DNA from: a virus
IMG/VR virus record: IMGVR_UViG_3300035190_000483
Location: 1-30,671 of that record
Length of the DNA: 30,671 bases
Strand: one strand, 5' to 3'
The notes below the pieces were generated by a model. The model was not told where the DNA came from and did no database searches. It saw nothing but the letters and a program-made list of their open reading frames with translations. The position numbers and the translations under genes were made by a program. Positions 6,467 to 14,302 of the stretch are shown one piece after another (within the stretch, counting starts at the first letter, position 1; each line of letters begins with the position of its first letter).

Positions 6467-7101
6467 ATGGCTTCTCCTGTAAGGTGAAATTTAATCCCGT
6501 AAAGGGATTGGGTTTTTTGCGCTGTAATCTTGGTTTCTGCTCCTATTGGGGCAGATGTTTCAACTCTGAAAGTCTCTCCTTCCCATTCAACAAAGCCGCC
6601 AACGTGCCCGTCGAACTTTTTCCTTACTGAGTAAGGAAATTCTCTTAAAACCAATACCGCGCCGACTGGCGGGAGGTCTTTCTTAAGCCCAACGGTTGGT
6701 TGCACGGCCGGCCGAACCGGCTTTTCGCGCCGCCGAGCATCCATCTGCTCGCGATTGGCCTTAATGGCCGTCCGTGCGGCGGCTAACTGGTCAGCCGTCG
6801 CATGGGTTCCGGCCTGATGCAATGCTTGCATCAAGCGATTTGAAAAATCAGGAGCGCGGTTGCCCATGATGGCAACCACCAGCGGGTCAAAACCCGCTTG
6901 TGCAGAAGACATTACGTCTTCTGCTTGGCGCAGATGCGCCCAAGACTTTTCTGCAATCGCCGCAGCGGCCATCAATATAGCGCCGCTGTGGATGGCTTGC
7001 CATTGCTGGCAGGCCAGTCTGACGGCATTGTCGTCGCCGTCATTTTGAACGCCAACGATGTTGGCGTTGGTCAAATGATTGATGTATGAATCAGTTAACA
7101 T
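6463..7101 (-). CDS. Hypothetical protein, first gene of a leftward transcript
   Basis: A 212-residue protein not recognised. The N-terminal 130 residues are Ala-rich and helical (AILMAAAAIAEKSWAHLRQAEDV; LAAARTAIKANREQMDARRREK), then a Pro/Lys linker (VRPAVQPTVGLKKDLPP) and a small strand-rich C-terminal domain (VGAVLVLREFPYSVRKKFDG ... FRVETSAPIG) of SH3-like appearance. A good AGGAG site lies nine bases before ATG 7101, and a sigma70-type promoter is found about 50 bases further upstream. Being first behind a strong promoter suggests early expression. Confidence 0.65.
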   Translation of the reverse strand: MLTDSYINHLTNANIVGVQNDGDDNAVRLACQQWQAIHSGAILMAAAAIAEKSWAHLRQAEDVMSSAQAGFDPLVVAIMGNRAPDFSNRLMQALHQAGTHATADQLAAARTAIKANREQMDARRREKPVRPAVQPTVGLKKDLPPVGAVLVLREFPYSVRKKFDGHVGGFVEWEGETFRVETSAPIGAETKITAQKTQSLYGIKFHLTGEAI

Positions 7102-7152
7102 CTCTGGAGTCTCCTTGTATTTGCTTCAGCGGATTGCCTCAGCTTGGTGAAT

Positions 7153-7181
7153 ACCATACAACTACACCAAAGTGTCGTCAA
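7153..7181 (-). promoter_or_regulatory. Sigma70-type promoter for the 7101 leftward operon
   Basis: Read leftward: -35 TTGACG (7176-7181, five of six consensus bases), a 17-base spacer, and -10 TATGGT (7153-7158, four of six). It lies in the 91-base gap between the zinc-ribbon gene and the gene starting at 7101, giving a leader of about 45 bases with an AGGAG ribosome site. This is the best promoter seen in the window. Confidence 0.65.
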
Positions 7182-7192
7182 CAACTTTTTTG

Positions 7193-7534
7193 CTAATTTC
7201 TCCACCAGGAACGAAAATTTTTAATTGAGCTAATGGTTGTGCGCGAAACCTCAAACTTGCGCCCTACTTCGGCGCAACTTATGCCGTCATTTAGCAGGCC
7301 GCGAATGAGCGCCACGTCATGCGCGGTTAGCTTGGCGTGATGGTGTGTTTCGCCATAGGTCGGCATCAACCGTTGTTCACGCTCAAACGGTAGCTGGCGT
7401 TGCGCTTTAATTTGACGTACCTGGATCAACTTGCATTGCTTGCACCAGGACTGTAAATATCTTCCCTGTTTTTGTGTATAAAAGTCTGTAACCGGCTTAA
7501 CTGTCCGGCATTTGGTGCATTGTTTTGAGTCCAT
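7193..7534 (-). CDS. Zinc-ribbon / helix-turn-helix protein
   Basis: A 113-residue protein. Residues 6-35 carry a treble-clef-like zinc site: C-x2-C (CTKC), then DFYTQKQGRYLQSW and C-x2-C (CKQC), typical of the N-terminus of many phage HNH-endonuclease relatives. The C-terminal half is an HTH (KLTAHDVALIRGLLNDGISC, then AEVGRKFEVSRTTISSIK). No HNH catalytic core is present, so it may be a DNA-binding remnant of a homing endonuclease or a small regulator. Its first 109 bases overlap the end of the SF2 helicase gene in another frame. An AAGGTGG site lies about ten bases upstream. Confidence 0.7.
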   Translation of the reverse strand: MDSKQCTKCRTVKPVTDFYTQKQGRYLQSWCKQCKLIQVRQIKAQRQLPFEREQRLMPTYGETHHHAKLTAHDVALIRGLLNDGISCAEVGRKFEVSRTTISSIKNFRSWWRN

Positions 7535-9105
7535 GAGCGATTCACCACCTTGTTATATTTCCCGTCGCGCTTGTACTTGATCGTTGTTGGCGGAATCCCC
7601 TTGTTTAAGTTGCCAGCCTGGCGAATCAGGTCATCATCTAAACTTGCGTCAGCCTGTTGTGCAATCGTGACTATTTCTAAGCGTGACTTATGCCCAGCGT
7701 ACCCGTCGTGTAAAACGGGGAAAAATTCGGTTATTGGTTGAACGTCCATCCGGTCACTGTAGTAACGCACTGACAACATGTGCTTACCGCTGGCTTTACT
7801 AATGTACTTCTGCCAATGCCAATCAATGACGGTCATCTCAGTGGCTTCTAGCCCCATAATATCCGCATCACTTAGCTTAAGTTCTTTCTTTTCCTTAACG
7901 GGAAAAACCGCCTCGCATGACGGGCATGTACTCGTTGATATGGCGACAATTTCACCGCATTGTTCGCACGTTTTAGTTGGCGCTTGCCCGTCGCCTTGCT
8001 TTGCCTTATTTGGCGGTTCTACGGCGGTTATAGGCCCGTGTTGCTTCACTACACCGGCAAAATCCAGCACTAAACAATGATCCGTGTGTGACTTAGGACG
8101 CAAACCACGGCCTGCCATTTGCACATATAAGCCTGGTGACATGGTGGGACGCAGCATCGCTATTAGGTCAATGTCGGGATAGTCAAACCCAGTCGTCAGA
8201 ACATTAGCGTTAGTTAACGCTTGAATCTTGCCAGCCTTGAAATCTAACAAAATGCGTTCGCGCTCGGCTTTGGTGGTGGTTCCAGTTACGCACTCGGCGG
8301 TTATGCCTTGCGCCTTAAGTTCGCTGGCGATGTGTTCAGCGTGTTGCACGCCAGCGCAAAACAACAGCCATGCCTTGCGATCACCCGCTAGTGTTTTGAT
8401 TTCATTCACTACGCGCTGGTTAATGGCGTCAACGTCAACGGCTTTTTGTAACTCGCGCTCTATGTACTCACCGCCGCGCTTATGCACGCCTGTCGTGTCT
8501 AGTTGAGTGTGAGTCACTTTTGAACGCAGCGGCATCAAGTGGCCTTTGGTTATCAATTCCTCAATAGTCACCGGCTCAATCAATGCGTCAAAAATTGCAG
8601 GCTTGTCTGTTATTAGGCCGTGTCCCAATCTGAACGGCGTAGCAGTCAACCCGATCACACGCAACGCGGGATTGATAGCCAGTAAAGAGGCTAGTAACGT
8701 CCGATAGCCGCCTTCATCGTTGTGATTTACAAGGTGACACTCATCTATAATTACCAAATCGACATGCCCAACTTGATCCGCGTGTTTCCTGATTGACTGA
8801 ATCCCTGCAAACGTGATGGGTTCCCCCAATATCTTCTGCCCCATACCGGCTGAATATATGCCCATAGGCGCATTAGGCCAGTGTTGACGCATCTTTTGCG
8901 CGTTCTGTTCTATCAGTTCCTTAACATGCGTCAGCATCAAAATGCGCGTTTCAGGCCACGATTGCAGCGCATCCTTGCATAACGCGGCTATAACGTGACT
9001 TTTGCCCGCACCGGTTGGCAAGACAAGACAGGGATTACCTGAATTGCGGCTTAACCAGTCATAAAGCTGGTTTATGGATCGTTGTTGGTAATCGCGCAGC
9101 TTCAT
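7426..9105 (-). CDS. SF2 DEAD/DEAH-type helicase with zinc ribbon
   Basis: A 559-residue ATP-dependent helicase of the UvsW/RAD25-like SF2 type. Motifs: Walker A PTGAGKS (30-36), DECH (121-124), TATPFR (154-159), TTGFDYPDID (304-313) and QMAGRGLR (329-336). A four-Cys zinc ribbon follows (C380, C383, C394, C397). The C-terminal 150 residues are not recognised; the last 35 are encoded in the region shared with the zinc-ribbon/HTH gene. ATG 9105 follows a GGGAGGG site and overlaps the nuclease stop by four bases. With the nuclease and Sak4-like protein it suggests recombination or fork restart. Confidence 0.92.
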   Translation of the reverse strand: MKLRDYQQRSINQLYDWLSRNSGNPCLVLPTGAGKSHVIAALCKDALQSWPETRILMLTHVKELIEQNAQKMRQHWPNAPMGIYSAGMGQKILGEPITFAGIQSIRKHADQVGHVDLVIIDECHLVNHNDEGGYRTLLASLLAINPALRVIGLTATPFRLGHGLITDKPAIFDALIEPVTIEELITKGHLMPLRSKVTHTQLDTTGVHKRGGEYIERELQKAVDVDAINQRVVNEIKTLAGDRKAWLLFCAGVQHAEHIASELKAQGITAECVTGTTTKAERERILLDFKAGKIQALTNANVLTTGFDYPDIDLIAMLRPTMSPGLYVQMAGRGLRPKSHTDHCLVLDFAGVVKQHGPITAVEPPNKAKQGDGQAPTKTCEQCGEIVAISTSTCPSCEAVFPVKEKKELKLSDADIMGLEATEMTVIDWHWQKYISKASGKHMLSVRYYSDRMDVQPITEFFPVLHDGYAGHKSRLEIVTIAQQADASLDDDLIRQAGNLNKGIPPTTIKYKRDGKYNKVVNRSWTQNNAPNAGQLSRLQTFIHKNREDIYSPGASNAS

Positions 9106-10118
9106 CCAATTACCCTCCCATTCAACACGTCGCGCATTGCTTCACTAGTATTGTCAGGATTAGCGCACGCGCTAGGATTCGCGAGTATTTCACTGCTAGA
9201 AAACACAAACGCATCAGGTTCACCGTTACGAACCGGATTTCCGTCAACTTCAAACGTCAATTCATGCTCGCTGTGATCTATTATTTTCCATTGCACAAGG
9301 TCAGGATGCAGCAAATGCGACTCGCAACCTGTGCGCTGAAACTCGACAGGAATCTCAGAATCATCATGCCTGGCACACGTCCAAGTGCTTTTATCTGTCG
9401 CGGTTGCATGGCAGCATGTCCTGCAATTAACTTCCTTCGTTGTGTGGCTTTTGTGGCAAAAGTCATAAGCCGCGCACATTTTGCAAATATACCAACTAGG
9501 ATCAACGCTCATTGGTTCCGGCATACGGTCAGATTGCACCAATCGTTTACCGCGATCTATATACCTTTGTGCTATTTCCTTATTAAGTCGCACTCGTTCT
9601 GTATAGATTTCGTCATTATCTTTACATATCGCATAATACAACGCTCGGTCAATCTTTAAGCCAAGCATATAAAGTTGCATTTGTATGTAATGTTGCGGCT
9701 TAGATTTTTCTACGCCATTCTTTTGCAAGTCATCAAATGACTTTTTGCCATGAGTCTTGCACTCCAAAACGTGATACTTCAGCGGTGCTTCCGGTACGCC
9801 AGCGGTTATAACACCGTCCACGCTTCCTGATATGTGCCAGCCAAAGTCAACCGATGATTGGCGATCACTGACTTTTACGCCAACGGCACGCAAGTCTTGC
9901 AAGATAGTTGATTCCTCTAACTGGCCTCTGCGAAACAGCCTCAATATGCGTCCGTCGAATTTTTCAATCACGGCCCACCGAAATGACAGCCACAAATAGC
10001 GGTCACAAGGATGGCCCAGTATCGAACAACCCATGTGCGGGCGCGGCGGTTCTTGTGTATCGGAGTGATGCTGGTCAATCAAACCGGCCAACGTGATTTC
10101 TGGTTCAGGTATTTGCAT
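9102..10118 (-). CDS. PD-(D/E)XK nuclease, Cas4/RecB-like
   Basis: A 338-residue nuclease. The active site is visible as D101 (SGSVDGVI), E119-x-K121 (VLECKTHG) and the Q146xxxY150 motif (QMQLYM). C38 (GHPCDRYLW) together with C212, C215 and C221 (CKMCAAYDFC) fits the four-Cys iron-sulfur layout of Cas4 and AddB-type exonucleases. More cysteines follow (C232, C235, C236, C248, C265), which might bind a second metal. It would resect DNA ends with the SF2 helicase whose start it overlaps. The start overlaps the upstream stop by one base (TAATG). Cas4 itself is unlikely since no cas genes are nearby. Confidence 0.85.
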   Translation of the reverse strand: MQIPEPEITLAGLIDQHHSDTQEPPRPHMGCSILGHPCDRYLWLSFRWAVIEKFDGRILRLFRRGQLEESTILQDLRAVGVKVSDRQSSVDFGWHISGSVDGVITAGVPEAPLKYHVLECKTHGKKSFDDLQKNGVEKSKPQHYIQMQLYMLGLKIDRALYYAICKDNDEIYTERVRLNKEIAQRYIDRGKRLVQSDRMPEPMSVDPSWYICKMCAAYDFCHKSHTTKEVNCRTCCHATATDKSTWTCARHDDSEIPVEFQRTGCESHLLHPDLVQWKIIDHSEHELTFEVDGNPVRNGEPDAFVFSSSEILANPSACANPDNTSEAMRDVLNGRVIG

Positions 10119-12403
10119 TAGAATAATTCCTCTTGTTTTTCTTTTAACTTCACTGAATCAAGATTTTTGCACGCTATGTCAAAATAGGATTTCTTCAATT
10201 CAGCGCCAACAAAATGACGTCCCATGTTCAATGCAACATATCCTTCGCTACCAATTCCGGTGAAAGGCGAGAATACTAAATCGCCAGGGTTAGACCACAA
10301 CTCAATACAACGCTCAATCACGTCCAACTGCAAAGGACAAATATGACGTTCTTCGTTTTTTTCTTTTGCTAATTTGTAATTCAGCACATTAGTTTGATCT
10401 ATGTCAAACCACACCGGCGAAGCGTAACGCTGCCACACAGCAATCGAATACAATCTTTGTTTTTCGGTTTCACTTCTAGCGCGTCCCCAGTCCTTTGTTT
10501 GTGGAGCGTTATAGCTTGATCCAATGTAATCAAAAAACCGTTCTTTGCCTCGCGTCACGGCTTCCCAATCTTCCTCGTCTGCCCATTTCCTCATGACGAT
10601 TATGTAGTCAGCCATGCCCTGACGCGATGCGCTAGAGTCTTTGCACAACTGTTTGTACAAAAGTCCGTGGTTTTTAGTGCGTTGCATTTCTATCGCAGGA
10701 TCTTTCCAAATTGTCACGCGGCTATGATATTGCCAGCCTTTTGATTCATACATTTTTATAATTTCACCAGGAAAGTCGCGCAAACCGGCGGCACCATCGC
10801 GGCCCTTGTAAGTCGGCAAATCCTTGCAATGTATAGCGGTCAATCGTCCTGGCTTTGTGATCCTGTGCAATTCTTCCGCTAGGTAGCTGTAATGCTCCAT
10901 AAATTGACCGTCATCGGTACTGTTACCCATGTCGTATTCTGAATCTGAATAGATATACAGATTAGAAAACGGCGGCGAATACACGCTAAACCCAATAGAA
11001 TTGCTGTCAATCATCTTGGCAACATGAACGCAATCGCCATGATGCAAAGTCCAATTGTCTGATTGAACAGTTTCAAAGTATGCAACGTCGTTCATTTGAG
11101 TTTCCCTCTTGTGATAGTTTGCAATGGCCTCAACCATGGCTTCTTTCATTTCGTTATGCTTTTGTTCTTTTGCTTTGATAATTGCAAGAATTGAACTCTC
11201 AGAATCAGCGGCCATGACATAACTGTTAACTGCTTTAGTTTGTCCAAACCTGTAGCATCTACGAATTGCTTGGTAATAGTTCTCGTAAGAGTACGATAAA
11301 CCAACAAAAGCCATATTCCTACAATGCTGAAAATTTAATCCCATGCCAGCGATTGACGGTTTAGTAATCAATACTCTTGTTTTTCCGTCAATAAACGACT
11401 GCAATGATTGTTCTTTTTTGTCAATAGTATCCGATCCGCGCACGTCAACCGCATCAGGAATCAAACCTTTCAACGCATCGGCTTCATAATTTGTATTGCA
11501 CCACACTAGCCACGATTCATCTGAATTGTTGACCAATTCAGCCACCTTAACGGCGCGTTTATCAACCGTTAAACGTCCTTCTTTGTGTACGCTAGTCGCG
11601 TTGATTGTTACGTTCCTGAACAATTCCCCGTCGGCTGGCGGCAAGTCATCCGTATTGATTCTGATAAATTCCTGATTCAATGGCGGCAAATTGTAGGCGC
11701 TTCCGTCATAACCTAAATCAGCCGGATTGCTAATGCACATTGCCCATGACGCCAGCCATTCCCAAAACTTAGTAGCCGCGTGTGGCTTCAAAACATACGC
11801 TCCGGCTTCCATCGTGTCGTTTTGGAAAAACCGCATAATCATTTCATTGCTTGGCATGATCCCCAAAAATTCCGCATGATTGCCGAGTTCTAGGTAATCG
11901 TTAGGCGATGGTGTAGCAGTGCAAGCGAGACGGTACGGCACCGGTTGACACAACTCAATCAATGCACGCTTGGTTTTTCCCATGTAGCTTTTCAAGATGC
12001 TGGATTCATCAAGCACTATTCCGCCAAAAGTTGAAATATCAAAATTATCAAGCATTTCATAGTTAGTGATGATGATGTTTTTTTGTATTTGTTGTTGGTT
12101 TCGACAGTATTGAATGTCAATCCCAAATTTATTGGCTTCATTGACTGTTTGTAACGATATGCACAATGGCGCAACAATTAACACACGTTGCCCTGTATGC
12201 CGCACAACCTCATCGGCCCACGACGTTTGCATGATTGTTTTGCCTAGTCCGGTATCTGCAAAAATAGCAGCGCGGCCTTTTTTGACCGCCCACTCAGTGA
12301 CATATTTTTGAAAATCAAACAAGTTGTTGTTTAACGCAATTGGCGCGTGTCCAATTGTGATTTCATGTTGTCTTTTTTGTTGTATGAACTCATCGTATTG
12401 CAT
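10118..12403 (-). CDS. SNF2-type helicase fused to DNA methyltransferase
   Basis: A 761-residue fusion. Residues 1-430 are an SF2/SNF2 helicase: Walker A TGLGKT (51-56), DESS (132-135), TATPSP (162-167), GMGLNF (353-358) and QAIRRCYRFGQ (378-388). Residues 450-755 are an amino-methyltransferase of beta order: motif IV SPPF (476-479) precedes motif I FSPFTGIGSEG (711-721). SPPF favours N4-cytosine, though N6-adenine is possible. No partner endonuclease of a known restriction type adjoins. Such fusions in phages are thought to protect phage DNA, as P1 DarB does; that role is inferred. An AGGGTGAT site precedes ATG 12403. Confidence 0.92.
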   Translation of the reverse strand: MQYDEFIQQKRQHEITIGHAPIALNNNLFDFQKYVTEWAVKKGRAAIFADTGLGKTIMQTSWADEVVRHTGQRVLIVAPLCISLQTVNEANKFGIDIQYCRNQQQIQKNIIITNYEMLDNFDISTFGGIVLDESSILKSYMGKTKRALIELCQPVPYRLACTATPSPNDYLELGNHAEFLGIMPSNEMIMRFFQNDTMEAGAYVLKPHAATKFWEWLASWAMCISNPADLGYDGSAYNLPPLNQEFIRINTDDLPPADGELFRNVTINATSVHKEGRLTVDKRAVKVAELVNNSDESWLVWCNTNYEADALKGLIPDAVDVRGSDTIDKKEQSLQSFIDGKTRVLITKPSIAGMGLNFQHCRNMAFVGLSYSYENYYQAIRRCYRFGQTKAVNSYVMAADSESSILAIIKAKEQKHNEMKEAMVEAIANYHKRETQMNDVAYFETVQSDNWTLHHGDCVHVAKMIDSNSIGFSVYSPPFSNLYIYSDSEYDMGNSTDDGQFMEHYSYLAEELHRITKPGRLTAIHCKDLPTYKGRDGAAGLRDFPGEIIKMYESKGWQYHSRVTIWKDPAIEMQRTKNHGLLYKQLCKDSSASRQGMADYIIVMRKWADEEDWEAVTRGKERFFDYIGSSYNAPQTKDWGRARSETEKQRLYSIAVWQRYASPVWFDIDQTNVLNYKLAKEKNEERHICPLQLDVIERCIELWSNPGDLVFSPFTGIGSEGYVALNMGRHFVGAELKKSYFDIACKNLDSVKLKEKQEELF

Positions 12404-12447
12404 GTTATCACCCTATATAAAAGCCGTCCTTGGCTATGTTGATTATG

Positions 12448-12927
12448 TTATTTCTTTGCCCAAGGCGGAGCGCCAGCACTTGATGGCGTTGACGGCGCAC
12501 TGGTCGGCATAGTGGGACGTGGTATCGCGCTTCCTTCAATGGCTTTCCAACCACGAATGTCGTTGTTAGGCTCGTATTGCTCAGATTGCGTAACCTGAAC
12601 TTTAATGCTCAGTTTACCGCCGATGAAGTCATCAGTGTCGCTCAAACGTGACAAACCGATTGCCCGCATAATGTCACCAAGTTGCTGACGGCCGATTTCC
12701 TCGGCCTTCGGATTGGCATTACGTATGTTTATGTTGCCAAAAACAAAGCGGCCAGCGTGTGTCGGCCCAAGCACTTCGTACTTGAGCGCAATCATCTTGC
12801 CACCGCTTTTAGTCGGCCTGATTTCCGCGCTGTTGATAGACGCCATGTACCAACCCGCCGGAAGCGGCTCGAATGATGGTTGGCTAGTGGGCAGACTGTC
12901 GAGGTCAAAAGATTCATCAAGTAACAT
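12448..12927 (-). CDS. DUF669-family putative ssDNA-binding protein
   Basis: A 159-residue protein. The core (PLPAGWYMASINSAEIRPTK, KYEVLGPTHAGRFVFGNINI, and GDIMRAIGLSRLSD) fits DUF669, a phage family found beside recombinases and thought to bind single-stranded DNA. The C-terminus is Pro/Ser-rich and disordered (from about residue 136), ending PPWAKK, a tail seen in many phage members. It lies in the same leftward unit as the Sak4-like ATPase, which commonly pairs with an SSB. An AAGGAG site lies eight bases before ATG 12927. Binding itself is not shown by the sequence. Confidence 0.75.
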   Translation of the reverse strand: MLLDESFDLDSLPTSQPSFEPLPAGWYMASINSAEIRPTKSGGKMIALKYEVLGPTHAGRFVFGNINIRNANPKAEEIGRQQLGDIMRAIGLSRLSDTDDFIGGKLSIKVQVTQSEQYEPNNDIRGWKAIEGSAIPRPTMPTSAPSTPSSAGAPPWAKK

Positions 12928-12931
12928 TGGT

Positions 12932-13315
12932 TTACTCCTTTATAGTAATAGTGAAACTGGGACGCCCTGGCGTGGTTGTAATAGCGTCCAGCAGAGGATC
13001 AGTGATTGTATGGTCTGCGGCCTTCCACGCTGTCATGGATAGTTCAGGCTTCCACCTGAACAGTGTGGCGAGATGATCCGCCAAGCCATGCTCTGCGGCG
13101 ATTTCAAGCAACCGTTCATCGTCAATCTTGCGGTTCATACGACAAACCGCCTTAATGACGATGATTCCTTCCTTGTGCGTTACGGTTCCTTCTTCGTCCT
13201 CCTGAATCCTCATGGCTTTCGCCAAATCATCCTCTATGGCGCGGCGTTTTTGTGTGGCGGCCTTTTCGCTGGCCTTTGCGATGAGCCATTCTTGGCTTAG
13301 TTTTTCTATGCTCAT
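12932..13315 (-). CDS. Unknown protein of the recombination cassette
   Basis: A 127-residue protein. The N-terminal third is a charged helix (SEKAATQKRRAIEDDLAKAMRI) that may be a coiled coil, followed by two strands (GTVTHKEGIIVIKAVCR) and a helical part. The C-terminus ends PSFTITIKE. Proteins of this kind are found between Sak4-like ATPases and DUF669 proteins in phages, but no function is established. Its start overlaps the ATPase stop by four bases, so the two are probably made together. Confidence 0.7.
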   Translation of the reverse strand: MSIEKLSQEWLIAKASEKAATQKRRAIEDDLAKAMRIQEDEEGTVTHKEGIIVIKAVCRMNRKIDDERLLEIAAEHGLADHLATLFRWKPELSMTAWKAADHTITDPLLDAITTTPGRPSFTITIKE

Positions 13316-13986
13316 TTCCCACCTATCTTGGTTATTATTTCATTGAGGTTCGGCGCTTCCCATGAATCTAACCGGCCTGATCTATCTTTTGCTGTCCACA
13401 TGCCGTCACTGTCGCACATGAATGCCCGCTGAGTGTTTCCGTCAGCGTCGCGCTCGACACGCAGTGCCAGCACTTCGTCGAAAAAGTAGGGCAGTTGTTG
13501 TCCCAACTTCTGACCTGGCATTGATGGCGCATACAGCATCCTGCCCATTTCATCCTGAGACTTTTCCACCTTGGCGGTCATCAGTACGTGCTTGCCAGGC
13601 AGATCGCGGAATGCGCGAATCAGGTCAGTCATTTGCTCTTGCATCGCGCCATAGGCTTGACGTGGATCTTTTGTCGACTTTTTTTCCGCGTTCAAACAGA
13701 CTTCGGCGATTTCGGAAATAGAATCCAGCGCCACCGATTCAAAGCCGCTGGCCTCGACTGAAGATGTAAGCCATGTGTAGGCTTCCATCAGGTCGCTCAT
13801 TGAAGTGATTTCAATGAACGGAATGTCAGCGCCTGCCAGTGAAAGCAAGCCGCCTTCAGCCGATAAGATAATCGGCGCGGGGAGTGTGGCAATGCTGGTT
13901 GTTTTTCCCGCTCCGCTTGCGCCGTACACGAGCATTTTTACACCGTTGGCGCTAAGGCCGTCGGTGCGCTTTAATTGAATAGCCAT
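13312..13986 (-). CDS. Sak4-like RecA-fold ATPase
   Basis: A 224-residue P-loop ATPase of the AAA_24/Sak4 group, RecA-like proteins that serve as single-strand annealing or recombination factors in phages. Walker A is GASGAGKT (22-29) and Walker B is VALDSI with Asp88 (85-90). LILSAEGGLLSL-like and HVLMTAKVEKSQDEMG segments fit the family. Length is typical. An AAGGAG site lies four bases before ATG 13986. It is the first gene of the leftward recombination block and faces the divergent primase gene across the structured gap. It may work with the DUF669 protein. Confidence 0.87.
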   Translation of the reverse strand: MAIQLKRTDGLSANGVKMLVYGASGAGKTTSIATLPAPIILSAEGGLLSLAGADIPFIEITSMSDLMEAYTWLTSSVEASGFESVALDSISEIAEVCLNAEKKSTKDPRQAYGAMQEQMTDLIRAFRDLPGKHVLMTAKVEKSQDEMGRMLYAPSMPGQKLGQQLPYFFDEVLALRVERDADGNTQRAFMCDSDGMWTAKDRSGRLDSWEAPNLNEIITKIGGK

Positions 13987-14260
13987 GTGGCTCCTTATTG
14001 GTTTTTGCTACGGTCAGCACAATGCTGGTTGTAGCGTTGGATGCCGACACTTACGCGGTCGGCTTACGTTTTGGGCTACACTACCCGCGCAATCTGGACT
14101 ATTTTCTTTGCCGGAAAACCAGATTACGCGGGCCTTTGCATTTGCATGGCCCGAATTAGATGCTAACACCGGCGACACTCCCAGAGTCTTTCTTCTGGCA
14201 CCGGCGTTAGCGGCACTCCCGCCCGTTGAGTTTCGGGAGTGGTTGTATGATGCTGGTTGT
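13892..14260 (+). repeat. Three copies of an 11-base direct repeat ATGCTGGTTGT
   Basis: Identical copies on the same strand at 13892-13902 (inside the Sak4-like gene), 14022-14032 and 14250-14260. The last two flank the hairpin set. They could be protein-binding sites (iterons or operators). Three exact 11-mers within 370 bases are unlikely by chance, though hairpin geometry at 14007-14035 explains part of one copy. Confidence 0.5.
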
Positions 14261-14302
14261 CGCGTATCATGTCAACACTTTTTCACCCGATGAGTACACA
14301 TA
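13987..14302. promoter_or_regulatory. Divergent, hairpin-rich control region (candidate origin)
   Basis: No supported gene in these 316 bases. Consecutive inverted repeats: GCTAC-3-CAGCA/TGCTG-3-GTAGC (14007-14035); GCCGAC/GTCGGC (14043-14063); a 14-base pair with one mismatch, arms 14084-14097 and 14119-14132; GCTAACACCGG/CCGGCGTTAGC with one mismatch (14162-14172, 14201-14211) around CCAGA/TCTGG (14181-14198); and a perfect 8-base pair CACTCCCG/CGGGAGTG (14214-14221, 14234-14241). TTACGCGG occurs at 14051-14058 and 14124-14131. This may be an origin, structured RNA or operators. No strong sigma70 promoter was found on either strand. Confidence 0.6.
14043..14063 (-). repeat. Hairpin motif, copy 2 (6-bp stem, 9-base loop)
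   Basis: Arms GCCGAC and GTCGGC flank the plus-strand loop ACTTACGCG. Relative to copy 1 at 4171-4191, the fourth and fifth stem pairs are exchanged on both arms while eight of nine loop bases are the same. It ends 56 bases before the leftward start of the Sak4-like gene. Confidence 0.55.

Noticed and set aside
7193-7534. Active HNH homing endonuclease
   Set aside because: Zinc ribbon and HTH are present but no HNH catalytic segment is seen in 113 residues.
9015-9659. Rightward open frame of 214 codons
   Set aside because: It is antisense to the Cas4-like nuclease, which has clear catalytic motifs; composition is that of a reverse shadow.
13985-14293. Rightward open frame of 102 codons covering the divergent gap
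   Set aside because: It begins inside the start codon of the Sak4-like gene, has no ribosome site, spans a series of near-perfect inverted repeats and resembles no family.
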